Under the pieces are notes generated by a model. It was not told the DNA's origin. It was given only the letters and a program-made list of their open reading frames with translations, and searched no databases. This document shows, piece after piece, positions 24,312 through 37,812 of a stretch of 64,000 nucleotides of DNA. Position 1 is the first letter of the stretch. Each line of letters starts with the position of its first letter. The DNA is taken from positions 3,100,001-3,164,000 of the forward strand of contig JANCIK010000010.1 in NCBI GenBank assembly GCA_028532985.1, given 5' to 3'. Origin of the DNA: Stropharia rugosoannulata (taxonomy: Eukaryota > Basidiomycota > Agaricomycetes > Agaricales > Strophariaceae). A program made the translations under genes and the position numbers.

Positions 24312-25596
24312 ATGGCTTCTTCAGCTAACGATAGGATTCCTACTCGAATAGAGCAGGTAACAATCAGCGCCACACAGAACTCCTCCCTCGTATATACATT
24401 TCTGATGGGTAATTCTCACAATAAAAACAGTATTATGCTGTCGATCCTCATACAGTGATACAGGAGCATACTCAATAATTTTTATTGGCACAATATACAT
24501 CTACGGTATGTGTCAGACGACGTATTTCTACTGTCCAGGCTGAGAGTCTGACCACTTGCCAGTTACAAGGAAAACAAACTACAGCCGTCTGATACTCTCA
24601 GCACTTGTTTTGCTTTACGCTACGAACGCTGCTTTTTTCTCTGTGCAATGGAAGATGTCAAATCTGATATTTGTTGAGAATGACGCAAACAGGCTGTCCA
24701 TCCTACTCACGGCCGTTGGAGGAGTAGCTAGCCTGGCACTGGCATCTACTGCTCTCCTATACACCGGGTACATAATCGCGGATGGGCTGCTTGTAAGTTC
24801 CTATTTGCTTTGATCGTGAAATATGATTAACTACTTTCATATAAGCTCTGGCGATGCTCTCAGATGGTCAGCTCCTCAAAATTCTTGTATATTCCAATGA
24901 TCTTGTATATTTGCGAAATTAGTGAGCTTTTTGAGTTTTGAAAATGTACAAGTGCTGACATCTTACGAATGCGCAGTGTCATCAATTTCCAGTCTGATCG
25001 TTATTGGAGTGTTTGACTTTGTCCCTAAACATGGCTCAGTCGAGATGGAGAACGTTGAGACAGTGCTAACCGGTGTGGTGGAGGCGCTTTCGGCTGCAAC
25101 CAGTGTATCTGCCACAATCATTATATGTCGCCGAATAATATCAGCTGCCAATGGCGACAAGAAGGTCAAACAAAGATATAATGGAATACTTCTCATGTTG
25201 GTTGAGTCATCGGTGATGTACTCAATTACGGGTGCCGTTTCCGCCATTGCTACTGTATTGGTGGGATCTGCGCACAACTCGAAGATATTCATATTTATAG
25301 CCATGTCCGACTACGCTACCGCTCTGAATGCGGTCATGACTGTGAGTAGTTTAGCACAGGTTCCAGAATTAAGCCTGAATTTTCGCGGGTAGGGTATGGC
25401 TCCGACGCTTATGGTAGCCCAAATAGCAATGTCATCTGGACGGCCGAGTAATACTGAACCTACAGTCACCGCCCGAGTGTCCACCCTTCGGTTCGACCAT
25501 CACCAAACTACGCACCACTCGTCGCAGCAGAGTGATGTAGTTTCATCGGCTGTCAATATCGACCCCAGCGGGGCAGAAAAGGCGGCCAGAGAGTAG
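24312..25596 (+). CDS. Seven-helix fungal membrane protein, six exons
   Basis: Exons 24312-24408, 24464-24505, 24563-24792, 24846-24921, 24977-25341 and 25393-25596 join in phase over introns of 51-57 nt to give 337 residues. Seven hydrophobic segments are visible, beginning VYTFLMGAYSIIFIGTIYIY, then SRLILSALVLLYATNAAF, LLTAVGGVASLALASTALLY, FLYIPMILYICEIMSSISSL, VVEALSAATSVSATIIICRR, LLMLVESSVMYSITGAVSAI and YATALNAVMTGMAPTLMVAQ. The family-typical elements IIADGLLLWRC and GMAPTLMVAQIA are present, followed by a hydrophilic Ser/Thr/His-rich tail. Such ~330-residue seven-helix proteins are numerous in Agaricomycetes and resemble receptors in topology, but no ligand or signalling partner is established. 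The first exon boundary was chosen because only that donor (24409) keeps phase into GAYSIIFIG. Confidence 0.85.
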
Positions 25597-25907
25597 ATTA
25601 TTCGAAAGTTCCATTTTATAATTTAATACGCGTTCGATGGTGGAAGGTGGTTTACCATCTTGTGCGCCTTCCGGGCTTGATATCGGATTGTACCTGGAGC
25701 ATAGATTCGTTCATTAAAGCAGCGTAGGTATTAGAAAAGTTGTGAGCCCTCTCAGGTGCAATACGGTGACGATATTCGGGCTTTGAAGTGCGGGCTAAAG
25801 AAATAGTTAACAAACCTTTACAAACTGTGTTGTATAGTCGGTGTAGCTGTTCCATTGCGTCTGCACCAAATGTGTAATGAAAGTGTCACAGTCGAGCACC
25901 TGATCCG
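25597..25907. other. Intergenic between convergent genes
   Basis: Short convergent interval between the seven-helix gene and the DUF202 gene; nothing else seen. Confidence 0.5.
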
Positions 25908-26759
25908 TTATCCACCACGCGCCGCTCCTGCGAGAACGATCGCAAACACAACCACCACTAGAGTACTTAGAACAAGAGAAATGAACCCGATCGAAGATAT
26001 TGAGGCCGGTGGGAAGAATCCTTTGGGGAGGGTGCGTTGGACGTAGAAGAACCGATGGGTACCTAATGGAGGAAAGGGGTTAGCACAAATAAAACGCGTG
26101 AATAAAATCAAGATGAGGGAATGGAAGACAGAGAACACCAAAAATTCTGACTCGATGATTGTCACGGTAGGGCGGAGCAAGCGAGTAAGACGCGAGAAGG
26201 TGGATCTTGACTTACCATAAGCTAAAACCAGTAGGGCAAAAACCAGGGAACACGAGCCAACGGGCCCAGAAAGGTAATATGTATGCGTACTGAGGCGGAG
26301 GAACTGCAGAAGGGCTACCTTGACTGTCAGTTAAAGATTTATTAAAATCAAAATTAACGTACCAATACCTGCACCTGAGATAGCAAGACTCGTCCTGACG
26401 TACGCGAGATAGGTCCTTTCCGATGCCAGGTGATCTCGTGCAACGCTGCCCTTGTTCTCAAGACGGAGCTCCACAGAACGACTCACTTTTGACTGTGCAT
26501 CCTGCGGGTCGTCAGGGGACCTTTCCTGTCCACACCCCACTGGTCCTTCCTCATCTGTATCAGCTTCCTCGTTCACATTGTTTTCGCAGTCGATCTGGCA
26601 TGTACATCGTTGTTTACGTTCCGAGTACGGCGGTTTGGCATTCATAGCCGCTGGGGAGGGTCCCCGCACCGAAGACGCAGACGACGGATACAAAGGGGTT
26701 GTGATTGTAAGATTAGACTTTACGTATGTTGGAATTGAGCCGGAGGTGCTGGAAAACAC
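25908..26759 (-). CDS. DUF202-domain membrane protein, three exons
   Basis: Exons 26759-26363, 26314-26216 and 26062-25908 join in phase over introns of 48 and 153 nt to give 216 residues. The first ~100 residues are polar and acidic (ENNVNEEADTDEEGP). The motif ARDHLASERTYLAYVRTSLA then opens a DUF202 domain, a small three-helix membrane module also found at the end of vacuolar transporter chaperone (VTC) proteins and in bacterial YidH-like proteins. Later helices are CSLVFALLVLAY and IGFISLVLSTLVVVVFAIVL, with the conserved FFYVQRTLPKGFFPP loop before the last one. Stand-alone DUF202 proteins are common in fungi; their function is not settled. The 153-nt intron is longer than the rest and its boundaries deserve a transcript check. 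Confidence 0.8.
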
Positions 26760-29700
26760 TGATGGTTAAAGGGCAAGCCAACGTACTTACAAACCTGATA
26801 AAACTCACCTGTCGTCTATTCGGGGGAGCAATGCAGAGCTCTCGTTTGTAAATCTGATCTCAGTTTGAGTTGATGTTTTTCCAGAGGTGGGGCGGGTTTG
26901 CGAGCGGATGGAAGATGCAGTAGTTGTACTGGTCGCCATAGCCAGTGTCAAACCAAGGCAAAACGACGTGATTTACTGTCGGGCTACTGAGAATAAGAAT
27001 CCAAGCAGGGGGGAGTATGAAGGTGTCTGAGTTGACATCGTGGATCCATTGCTTGTGATGTAATAAATCTGTAGCAATAGTACTGATCGGAGCAGGCAAG
27101 CAAACGCTAAAAACGCGTCAGTCGAACGAGTAAAGACGTCAGAAGGGGTTAAATTCTTACGTAATTCACATACACCACGTGAGCGGTACGCCATGATCTA
27201 TCCTTGTGACACTATCGCTGTTGGCAGTAGCCAATTATATGTAGGGAAAAATGTAAAAAGTTGTATAATATGTTTGAAGGAATCTCAACCATCTCTAGAG
27301 AAAAAGGCATCCGGCTTCCTATTTTTCGCGGGCCCGAGGCAATTTCTTATGCTTATCTAGTAGCTGAAATATGTATTTCTGAGAAAGATAAAATCCATTT
27401 TATCTCATTTTTACCCAGCATAAATTGATGGGTGTCAGCAGTGTATTGAAGTTGCGTCGCCAGCCAACTGATAGCTATATATGTAGTGCTCGATTTAGAG
27501 ATGGTCAATCATCTCTAAAGATGCCTTTTGGCTGGAGTACTAGTTCGAGCGCCAGCATTCCCGTCCTTCTTCCACGCTAACACAACGCCAACAATATCTC
27601 AAAGATTAATCCGTGCTCATTCTTTGGCAAAGGACGATTGGTAGTAGATCTACACTTGCTCTTACATTGATCTTACATTATCCTTAGTTAAATGACAAGG
27701 CGTCAGATATTATTCAGTTTGCCTTTTTGAGGCAAGTGAGAGTCAAGGGGAAATGATGCCGATTACCGCACGCCTTAAGGGCAACAGATGTGAAGGGAAG
27801 TCCGCCCTACTCTGCCACAAGTCCGCCAAATCAGCTTAGTACCGATGGCGGGTACATATTATACTTGAATATAAGGATAGTGCGCAGGCCGACAGGTTAC
27901 CAACTATGAATAATCTGACGTCGTCATTTTCGGTATAGCTTCATGATCGCGTTGGTTTGGCGTTGGTGTCTCTTCATCTGTTATGCGATATGTTAAAAAA
28001 TCCACAGTCGTCTACGTTTAATCATTGTAGGAGACAAATAAAAAGCCAACTTCACTTCCGTGCTTCCAATATATCCTGATTGTTAAGCTCCCACTTGGTG
28101 ATATTCTCCCTTAATTCCTGTTTTCTTATTTCAAGCTGATCTAGGCCTCCAGTTTTAACTTCAGCATATGTTGACGACATTATAGTTTCTTGTTTGGGCG
28201 ATAATTGCCATAATAGGTTAGACAGAAATGATGGGTTAATTTCCAACGATGATATATGATACTTACTTATGACAGTCCTGTGCCATCGTTTTGTCGCGGT
28301 CAAAAAATTATACCAATATGAGACTTCACCCTTCCCCATGTGAAGTGCGAATCCAACAATTCATAGTGCTGACTACCTATCACTGACATGTAGTGTGATA
28401 TTCTGTAAGAAACTGAATTTGCAAAGTCTGAATTTGGACGATCCCATGACTCGGTTCTCACTGCTATTCAGATAAGCTGCTTTATTACTGTACATGGAAT
28501 TCTTTTGTGCACAGTACCTTTATATTAATACGACCTGATTGACATGAGGTAAAGCACCCGAGCTCTTGGGTGAGATGAGCATAAGAGGGTAAGATAAATT
28601 TATGCTATAATTCTCCCTTTTTCCTTTAATGGATGTACTCGTCCACGGCGACATTTACTAGTTTTAACATGAGAGACATCTTAGTTCGTCCTCAATCTAT
28701 GACGTATCAGGATTATAAGAAGGTATATAAACTTGCATTGGCAGGATTGGTGTCCGATTTTTACTAGTATGTCCTCTATGGAAATGATAGAGTTTGGTCA
28801 ATACGCCCAAATGTACTTTATTTAATAGCCTCTGTGGGCCCAAAGTGAACTGGGGGCCGTCATTTTAACTGTGCGACTGCTTTTGCTATATATAGCCAGC
28901 AAACTGTATCGGCAGGCGATATTATACTGTGCCAAATCGTGTTGTATATGGCCCTTGCCGTACGTACGTATTTCAAAGACGCCTATAATTTGCAGAGATG
29001 TAGACTTGGCATTCATCAGGCAAATGTGTGAGGTGTCTGATGTCAGTGGTCTAGACCCTCGGACGTACTCCCCGAGAGCAGATGTTCGTCTCGTCTCGCA
29101 GGACAGGTATAATTGGACAGGTTGCATGCTTCCTTGACCATGTACGGGCTATCGTTATCCCAGCCAGTGTCATTCAGGGCGGGGAAACATGAACGGATGT
29201 AAAATACATGTCAGGGTGCGGCTACTGGAGTGCGAGCGACTATTAAGAGTAAACATCTGGGCGAGTCGACTACATTCATTCGTCAGACAGTCAGGAGTAT
29301 GCAAAAGCATGATATTATCAGTGTCTGTGAGATTTCAGCACATGTTCAAAGCGTGGTTATTCGCTCCTTTCCTTGTACGACCATTTGTCGATGTCACGCC
29401 AGTTTCGATCGAGTGCGGTCGGTACCTGCCTAAGTCCTCAGGGCGGTGGCGTGACATATCGCTCGTGGGTCTTGTTCGGGTCCTGGATGGATGTTGCGTA
29501 TGTATAACCTTCATTAAGGTTTATGTATGACCAGGAATCTGGGGAAAGCTTAACGAAGAGCTTATGGAAAAGGATTGCGCCAGACTGCGTCGGCGTTTGC
29601 AGAGGCGTTTATGGATTGGAGTGACAGGCACGGCGCGAGGTACCGACGGACGACGGGCGTGGGGATATATTCATCTTACCTTGAATTTATTCCTATGAGA

Positions 29701-31367
29701 GTCTGTACGACGTGGATGGATGAATGGCATGCTCCACGCATTAACACCGCCTGGGTTGATGATCGTGTATGTGCTGAGGTTTGATTGACCATGGTGAAGG
29801 AGGCAGACCTGGACAAACGTGCGAGCGTCAAGACGAGTTCAATGCGGAGGAATAGGCGGCGGCCGTCTCGTACAAATGTTAGTGGAGGAGCCAATGGCAG
29901 CGTTGGCGGGGATGCCGTACTGCCATGCATGTGGATATGTACTGAGGGAGGGTTTTGTGATGCTTCCTCAGAGAAGTTGGCGAGGTGAGTCTTGTTCGGA
30001 ATAATCGTAATGAAAACGCAGTTGCGAAACGGGTAGATGCGTCTTATCATCTGATATCAGTGCGTTGCATAGAAGTAATATTACGCCTCGTACTTAGTCC
30101 AATAGTCCGCGCAGTTCCGTGGCAGAAGAGACGGGTATATAATTAAGCTTGCTCAGCTGGTAGGTGGTCTATTGCATTTTGTTGCATGATATTTACACAA
30201 AGAAGCTCAAAGTAGAGTGATATAGAGTATGAGTAGCGAGCTAGACTGAGGACCAGAGCTGGTGCGTGATTGGCTAGACCTGGAAACACCCGTAGCCGGA
30301 GATATTGATGGCTTGTCGGCGGGCTGGAGAGCAGAGATGGAAACACGTTGTCTGTCGATGGGCACCTGCAAGGTGCTGCCAACGCGACGCGCTCGAGACG
30401 CGTCGAGAGAGCATAAACGCGGGGTAACATAGACCCACGCAGCGTATAATAAATAGCTGATACGTAGGCTATACGAGTTGGTGTGGCCTACATATACTGC
30501 AGAGAGTTTATTCATGGAGGATATATTTGCAAATAATTCAAGTCCTGCGATAGGTGGAGTGGGCCGGCGCTCGCGCGAATAGAATGGAGACATTATTAGA
30601 AGGAACGGTCGGACGACCACGTATGAACGCACGGAGAAAGCGCAAGAGTTTTGCGAGAGATTCATCGGGGAGTGACGCCTATGCTCGCTTAGTACCGTCA
30701 CTGCTCGCTTAAAGTCGGCAGTCATTTTTGGCGAGGAACATGGAGCGGCAGTGGGAGCGGCGGGGGACAGCAATGATTGGTCCTGGGTCTCGGCCCTGGC
30801 AGGTTAGAAATAATATGTATGTGCAGTGGGTGAACAAGTACGTGGCGTGCTTCGAGCGACTGGAATCGGGAACCAGCAGAGCGGCCAATACAAACGAAAG
30901 CAAGCGCGCAGCGAGCGTGGCGGGATCAGTTCGGGAGGATTATTCGTGGGCATCCGCTGTTGGCCGTGGCGGCGAGGCAAGGGGTGCCTGGGCCCAGAAG
31001 CGCCTGGACCGTCCGGAGGAGCGGGCGCGTACACTCTCCGCGGCGGGGTGGGGTTGGCTGGGTGACATGGGCGATTCTCAGAGGTGAGAAAGGGTCAGAA
31101 GCGGGTTGGTTGGCCAGAAATCGTCCATGCGGACCGGGACGCAATACATATAGCCCAATCAGTCGCATTTCGCGCCGCCTAGCGCTTTCCCTCTTTCTTC
31201 CCCCCTACACATCCTCCACAACGGCGGGCCCACACGGCATACATTCCTCGGTCGTCCACCGCGCCGACGACGGCTCTGAAGGCGACCGCGACGCCAGCAG
31301 CCCCGGCGGTGAATCAGCATCAGCGAGGGCCAGAGACATAGACACCGACAGACGAAAAGAACGCCCG
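26760..31367. other. 4.6-kb region without a confident gene
   Basis: A minus-strand frame near 26860-27194 (starting MAYRSRGVCEL, with LLHHKQWIHDVNSDTFILPP in a neighbouring frame) may be a small two-exon gene, but no family is recognised. Open frames at 28052-28339, 28822-29137, 29189-29784 and 30207-31160 overlap on both strands without domain signals, and I treat them as chance. The last 200 bp are C/T-rich, as expected upstream of the F-box gene. Confidence 0.4.
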
Positions 31368-34300
31368 ATGGAGACATTCAACCCCAAAATCCTCGACGCC
31401 AGCATCCGCGACGTCGCCTCGTACCTTTCCGACAACCAAAAGGTCGATTTGCTCTTGTATGCAATGCGGTGTTTGAAATTCGAGGGGTGCGCATCCCTCT
31501 CTTTTTCGCCCGCCACCATCGCTCACACCCCACAGACAATGTCGCGCCGTCATCGAAAATGCGATTCAGTCCTGCCTCCAGGTCTCGACGCTGACCCCAG
31601 AGAACATTGCAAAGGCACGCATTCTGCGGGCCCGCGCACGGATAGCCAACGGCTGGCACGTCCAGGCCCACGATGGTGAGCGCATCGTCGTTGACAGTGA
31701 CAGCCATTCTGATCCTGCTTGCCATTGTCCTGGCGATGTTCCCCTGTCTGCGCAGACCTGCAAGCTGCGCTCGCCGCGGAGCCAGATAACCCCGAGGCCA
31801 AAGCGCTCCTGCATCAGCGCTCAGTCACAGTGGAAAAGGTGCGTTCTATCCGCATATATGCAGACATTTTGTGCTGATCTCGCCCAGCTTCTTGCTCCCT
31901 TGCCTCCCTCGCATCCCCATCACTTCAAAGAACGGATTTCCAACGAAATATGGCGGGAAGTCGCTTTGCACCTTCCAAGGCGGGATCTCAAGGCACTTCT
32001 CCTTGTTCCCCACCCGCTCTCCCGCATCGCATCGCAGCTGCTCTTCTGGGAGCTTGATCTCCATTTCTCTGGCGCAGGTGGAACAGGCAGCAGTGGTCTG
32101 GGTGGCGGGTATCCGCCAGGTGGTGGCGGTGGTGGCTACAGTGGAGGAGTCTACCCATCAGGGTATGCTCAACCAGAATCACCGGATGGAGATGAAGATG
32201 CATATGGTCGACGAAGGGATATGGATGAGCTGAGAATGGAGAGGGAAGAGGACGCTGCCCATGCCCAGCGCAGCGCGGATATCCTCACAAGAATCATTAC
32301 AGATGCTGGTTTCGCCAGTGCCGTGCGGACGTTGCGCATATATGCGCTGAGACGAACAGAAGGCGGCGTCGCCTTCCAGACTGGTAGGTGTCCTATTCAG
32401 TGTCCTGTCGTCTTCGACTCATTGGCGTACGGCAGGGATGCTGATGAATGCGCTTCCGCGGCTTGTGAACCTGCGCAACGTGCATCTGAGTGCAACCAGC
32501 GACGGCATCGTCCCCGTCCTCCGCGTCCTTCAGACAACGAGCCCGCGCTTGCGTGGCCTTTCACTCAAGTGCGTCATTTTCCGTCCCAAACTTTAAGCGC
32601 CTGTCAGTCGCGCTGACATAAATCTTTGTTCCTGTCCATGCTCTCTTTAAATCCATGTGCCATCCACGCGCACCTTGTTCGGCTCCTTGTTATCATCAGA
32701 TCGCCAGACGCTCCCGCGGACCTCGCCTTCCTCGAGCTGCGCCACCTCGCCCATTTCTCATACGCCACCGGCGCCGCACCCGGTCCCGCCGGTGCACCCT
32801 CCACTGCCGCCCTACAGTCATTTCTCTCTCAGAACAGAACCACCTTACGAACCATTGCGCTCGATCTGGTCCCGCTATCCGCGACCGGAGGCATCGGCAT
32901 TAGTAGCAGTACGAGTCTTGGTATGGTCTCGTCCTCTGGGGTTGGGGGAAACAACAACATCTCCCTCGCTCCCATGTGGACATACCCAATCACCGCACTG
33001 TCAACTAGGAATCTTACCAGCATTTTCTTCACCGGCGCAGTACCGCAGCATTCGACACTCTTTGAGGAGGTACTGGCCAATGGGCGACAGTTGGAAATGC
33101 TCGACATCGCTTGTGCTCCCCTCGAATGCAGCAACGCCTCCACCCAAATCCGGAGTGTCCACGCGTTGGAACCATATCCCCTGCCTTTCCTGAAGCACTT
33201 TGCTTTGACTGTGACCGCAATGGGTCGGCGCGTCGTCGATCGCGACCTCTTCCCTGCGCTTGCAGAGTTCCTTCGCGGCCGAGACGGTCTACGGAGCCTA
33301 CACCTTGTCGTTCCCGACGAGCAGACGCAAAGAGCAGTAGGGTTTGATGCCGCGGCTTGGGGGGTTCTACCGAGCTTGCAAGAATTGAAAGGCCTGAAAA
33401 TCACCTACCCACCGGATCTAGCACCTGGCCTTGCTGCGTGGCTGATCCCGCGAAGGGTGCTTGCCCTCAGGATGACGCTCGGCAGTGAGTTCTGGGGAAC
33501 AGGGGGGAGGGAAGGGAGAGATGTAATTGGGTTCTTGAGTGTGAGTACCTTAGATCCCCGAAATATATTCTTCTGTCCTTATCAATCACGCTCTTTTTCT
33601 CAGCAACTACGTCATGGCGTTCCCCCAGGGCTTCGCTTCGTAGGATTGTCAGAGTTGCCTATCCGTGCCCCTGCCCAGGTCGTCGAAAATGGCTTCCCCA
33701 GTGTACGAGTGCTCCGTGTCGGGGCTGACTACTGGACGGTGCATCGTGGTGGGCGGCCAGGTATCTCGACATCTGCAGTTGCGTCAACGTCAGCCCCTGG
33801 ATCAGCGTCGACGTCACCGATTATTCACACAAACACTACACGACCAACCTCGTCCAGCTCCGGCTCTGGTTCCGCCTTGGCCTCTGCCTCTACCAGTACG
33901 CAAGCACCGACGCACGCAACAACCACTTCGACATCCTCACGTCATGCAGTCTTCCAAACTACCTCAACGCATGCACGCATGGGTCCTGCGGGACATCCTC
34001 ACCCACACTCACACGCCCATACAAATGGAGGTGGTATATCGAGCACCGGGACTAGTGTTGCGGCGGGCTCTGTTGGTGCTGGGGGACGTATGTACGCCCC
34101 GCATCGTGACAGGGAGAGGGCGTACGGCAGCGAGCGGGATAAGGATAGGGAAAGGGAACGAGATCGGTACTCCAGCAGCTATGCCCCCAGCGCATCCGGC
34201 GGTACATACAGTGCTCCCGGAACGTATTCAAACTCTGGTGCTGGGGGAGGTGGCTCCAGTTCCAGCGCGGGTCATGGGCACGGGCACGGATATGGGGCTG

Positions 34301-34488
34301 GGGTTGGGATGACTGGACCCGGCGTTGTTGGTGGTGGGGCATCATATCTCAGCGGGAGGACATCAGCCGGGACATTCGAACTAGAACAATGGCCCAGGCG
34401 GAGAGCTCTGTACCATGCGACGGAATGGTTAGAATGGTTAGGTTGCGAGGACGCGATGATTAGAGATCCAGGAGCGTTCTCTGTATAA
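31368..34488 (+). CDS. F-box protein with N-terminal TPR-like region, seven exons
   Basis: Exons 31368-31486, 31536-31675, 31756-31838, 31888-32383, 32436-32568, 32700-33540 and 33604-34488 join in phase to give 898 residues. Residues ~20-114 form a helical TPR-like unit (IENAIQSCLQ, IAKARILRARARIANGWHVQ, HDDLQAALAAEPDNPEAKAL). An F-box follows near residues 130-170 (RISNEIWREVALHLPRRDLK, ALLLVPHPLSRIASQLLFWE), then leucine-rich repeat-like segments such as LPRLVNLRNVHLSA. A long low-complexity Ser/Thr/Gly/His tail (about 655-855) ends in a conserved-looking WPRRRALYHATEWLEWLG segment. F-box proteins recruit targets to SCF ubiquitin ligases through Skp1; the repeat parts would choose the target. 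The 33541-33603 intron is a multiple of three and could be retained. AATAAA at 34681 may serve as poly(A) signal. Confidence 0.85.
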
Positions 34489-35816
34489 GTGGGATTCAAA
34501 AGTACGTGCTCGGGGCGAGTTGTATTAATGTTGTCCATGTTGTATTCGTCTAGTTTTGTTTTGCCATGTAACTGCGTGCGTATTAGTATTATCCGTATAT
34601 CCACAACCACATATCATGCTTGCTTTCATTGCTCTATTTTGATCATTATTTATTTTATTTCTTGTTCATGTATAGATAGTAATAAAGTAGATTGGATGAA
34701 GCTTAGTCCTCATTGAAAACGTTGTAAACGAGCCGTGTGGAAGAAGTTTCCTCCAGTGTAATTTTGCTCAAACGCGACACTTTTTACAACTGGGATAAAA
34801 ACTACACTAGCGGTGTACATGGTGCTTACACCTTGATGGCGATCTCTTTTCAATAAAAAAGGCATTACCCCAGCGACGTATGTGTCATTCGTGAATTACT
34901 TGGACTCAACCCAGCTTGCGAAATTCGGTCTGCATAACGGTACGTAAAGCTGAGGCTTAGGTTAAATATTCGACTTATTCTCTAAGCAGGTTCCCCTAAT
35001 GACCAAGCTTTGATTGATATAAAATGGGAACCGTTGGCATTGGCACCTGTTGGGGACTCACAATTTACAAACGACAATTTCTTGATGACTGCCGTGCATT
35101 CTAAGTCTGCTGAACATGGCCTTGCTCACCTGTTCTTCAAGGACTTCTTCCTTGAAGCTTGAAGGCCTACGTCAACCGAGACTTGTACTTGTCTCGCGTG
35201 TGATACAGAACTACATATTTTCGTCGTTTCCCCAGCGACCTGCTAAACTAGATGACCCCCTACCGCAGCGCCATCCATTGCTCAAGTGCCATCACCCATA
35301 CGCCTATGCACTTATACGCATATATCATATATCTACACGCATACCTCATACACGGAAAGCCACGAATATGTACCCTTGTGCATTCCTCCGAGCCGCGCGC
35401 GGTGGGCTTGATGAGCAGCACAGGCAAGGGGGGCAGGCGCGCTCGGACGACGAGGTACCAGTGCCAAGGCTAGCGCGTGCTATATACTGATCTCGCGCGA
35501 GGCGTGCTGTGTTAGCCTGCTCGCACTCGAGGTTGTCTAGTGCGCACGTTCTCGCCGCAACGTTGCACCCTCAGATCAACGCCCAGCTTTGACAAGATCT
35601 GCCCGTTATACTAATCAATGATTGCCCCGCCAGAAGCATTTTACATTGGTGATTGGAGGGCCGAGAAGTTGACCACCATCAAGTCTTAACTACAGAATAT
35701 CTATCAGAATATCTATGCGCACCAATTTAAAATCAGCATGGTCCAGATGGTTGAAGTGCATCACGAGATAATCATGCGATATAGAATAAGAGATTTACAT
35801 CCTAGATAGATCCTAC
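34489..35816. other. Intergenic
   Basis: Apart from the presumed 3' UTR of the F-box gene, no coding signal is recognised. Confidence 0.5.
34681..34686 (+). terminator. Candidate poly(A) signal of the F-box gene
   Basis: AATAAA about 195 nt after the F-box stop codon. Fungal signals are loose, so this is tentative. Confidence 0.35.
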
Positions 35817-37812
35817 TTAGTGCTTGCGATACCTGCCGCCACTAACAACGCCCCCCTTCGCCTTGATAGCTGCCTTTTTGCGCTCGCGTTTCTCTTCGCG
35901 AGCTCGGGTACCGCGAACACGCGGGTCGACGACCTCGTAATCTCGCTCAGCTTTGTCCGTCTCCTCGTTACCCTTGGGAAAGGCAGTGCATGGGCCATGA
36001 ATCCCGTGTCGTCGTCAACTTCCATACCCTCGTCCTCACCCTTATCTGCCGGGGGAGGTGCATCCCCTTCCCTGCTGCCCTCCTGAGTATCTTCTGGCTC
36101 ACCAGCGAATGTAGTACCTTTGAGCTTCCCGCGGAAACTGTTGAGGGCGGCTAGCACGTCACTCTTGTCGCGTTTCCTTCCCTTCTTGCGTAGTCCCCTG
36201 TTACCAACGTACTTAGCAAGCTCCTCCCCTAGGTAAGGCTTCTTCGGTTTCTTTCGCGCTGATTCCTCGTCGCTGTCCCCTTCACGACGTATTTGCAGCT
36301 TGCGAATTTCTGCTTTCATCTTTTCGATTTCAGCCTTCCTGGAGTTTCTTTAAAGACGAATATTTGTCTTAGTTATATATTTAGCAACGCAAAGCGAAGA
36401 CTGCGTACTCAGAAGATGCTTGTTCACGGGCATGCTGTTCCTTTTCTTTTGTCCTTTTCTTTGTTGATGCCTCCGACTACCGAAAACTGATTAGTAGACG
36501 AACATGGTTGCAGAAAGATGTTGGCATGCCTTTGGAGGTTTAGGAGCTTCTGAAGCATTCGTGAAGCGTTTGCTAGATTCCCCTCGAGTAACGAAGTCCG
36601 GAATAATGGCTGATTTCTTGGGATTATCCATCACTAAAATCGAGTTAGCATTGAAAGGAACGGGCCAATGTCTGGAACCCACGCTCTGGACGGTACATAG
36701 GTTTCTTTACGAAAGTTTCGCTCTCATCTGTCCCTTCGGCACCAAAGCTCAGCAATTTGACATTCCTAATCAAGTATGAAAGGTTGATCAGGACGCATAT
36801 ATTTGAATTTAACGAACTTTTTAGCACCCCGCCGTCTTTGCTCTCCCTTGCGTTCCTTCTGTGCCTGCTCTTTCGCTCGCTGTTGTGCCCGTTTTTCAGC
36901 AGCGGTAATACACGGTACGATGTCGCCGTACGGATTGTCCACTATCCGTACAGATTTGTTCTTCGGGGGGTTACGAAAACTCGGTTAATAGACCCTATAG
37001 TGTCCTATTGTTGTGACTTACTATACGGGGCGACCATCTCTATCAAGTTCTACATCGACGTGAGCCATATCAACGATGGTCGCGTACGATAGACGTACCC
37101 ATGTCTCCAATCTTCATAACCTCTGCACCGTAAGGTCAAATACTTATTATTTGAAAGATGATGAAGACATACTGTATACACTATCACCCACACACCGGCC
37201 AAATAGAGTGTGCTTTCCATGCAGCCCATCTGCCCTGTCTGGAAAGCGCGTAAATCGATGCTAAACTTAACAAAACTAGTCTTACAAACCGAGAATTATG
37301 AAAAATTGTGAGTCGTTAAACCAAACCTCGATGGGCAAAGCGAAGTCTTGGGTGAATTTCATTTTCAAAAGGCTCTACACGGATATGAAGCGATCAGCCA
37401 TACGTGTTTACAAAGTGCAACAAATTACACACCTCCATAGAAGGATTCGCCCCCGCCTCCTGTTCCCGTTCGGTCGCCCGTTTGTACAAGAAAGCCGGGA
37501 ACAACTCTAGAAGACATTAGATCGAGCATAACAGGCGATTTTGGAGCGCATACCGATGAAATAAGTCGCCGTCATAATGCCTTGGATATCTGTTCAGTGT
37601 ACTGCTGAGAGTACCTCAACGGGAACTCACAAACCCTCCATATCAAGCGCAAGGAAGTTACGACATGCCTTTGGTGTTTCCTGGCCAAAGAGTGTCATTC
37701 TTTGTATCCGTCAAGTGCATATATTGCGCATACATACCTTTGACCAAAGCTCTACCTCAATTTCTCCAACAGTTGTATCAAGTATAACCTTTCCGTGGGT
37801 GGGTAGCGCCAT
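35817..37812 (-). pseudogene. CWC27: CWC27-like spliceosomal cyclophilin, damaged
   Basis: The minus strand encodes a multi-exon homologue of CWC27, a cyclophilin-type protein of the spliceosome. Exon 1 (37812-37738) starts MALPTHGKVILDTTVGEIEV. Further exons supply VVPGFLVQTGDRTGTGGGGE, PRLRFAHRGLV, NDSQFFIILDRADGLHGKHT and GRCVGDSVY. Then come the linker VRIVDNPYGDIVPCITAAEK, the charged coiled region (KMKAEIRKLQIR) and the C-terminal LAALNSFRGKLKG and DDDTGFMAHALPF blocks. Two defects are seen. Between RGLV and NDSQFF near 37316-37322, about ten residues normally present in the cyclophilin core are missing and the phase shifts. Near 35980, a one-base frameshift moves the conserved DYEVVDPRVRGTRA tail out of frame. 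With two frame-breaking defects the copy should not make full-length protein. It could be a pseudogene, a damaged allele or an assembly error. It diverges from the gene at 38229. Confidence 0.75.
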
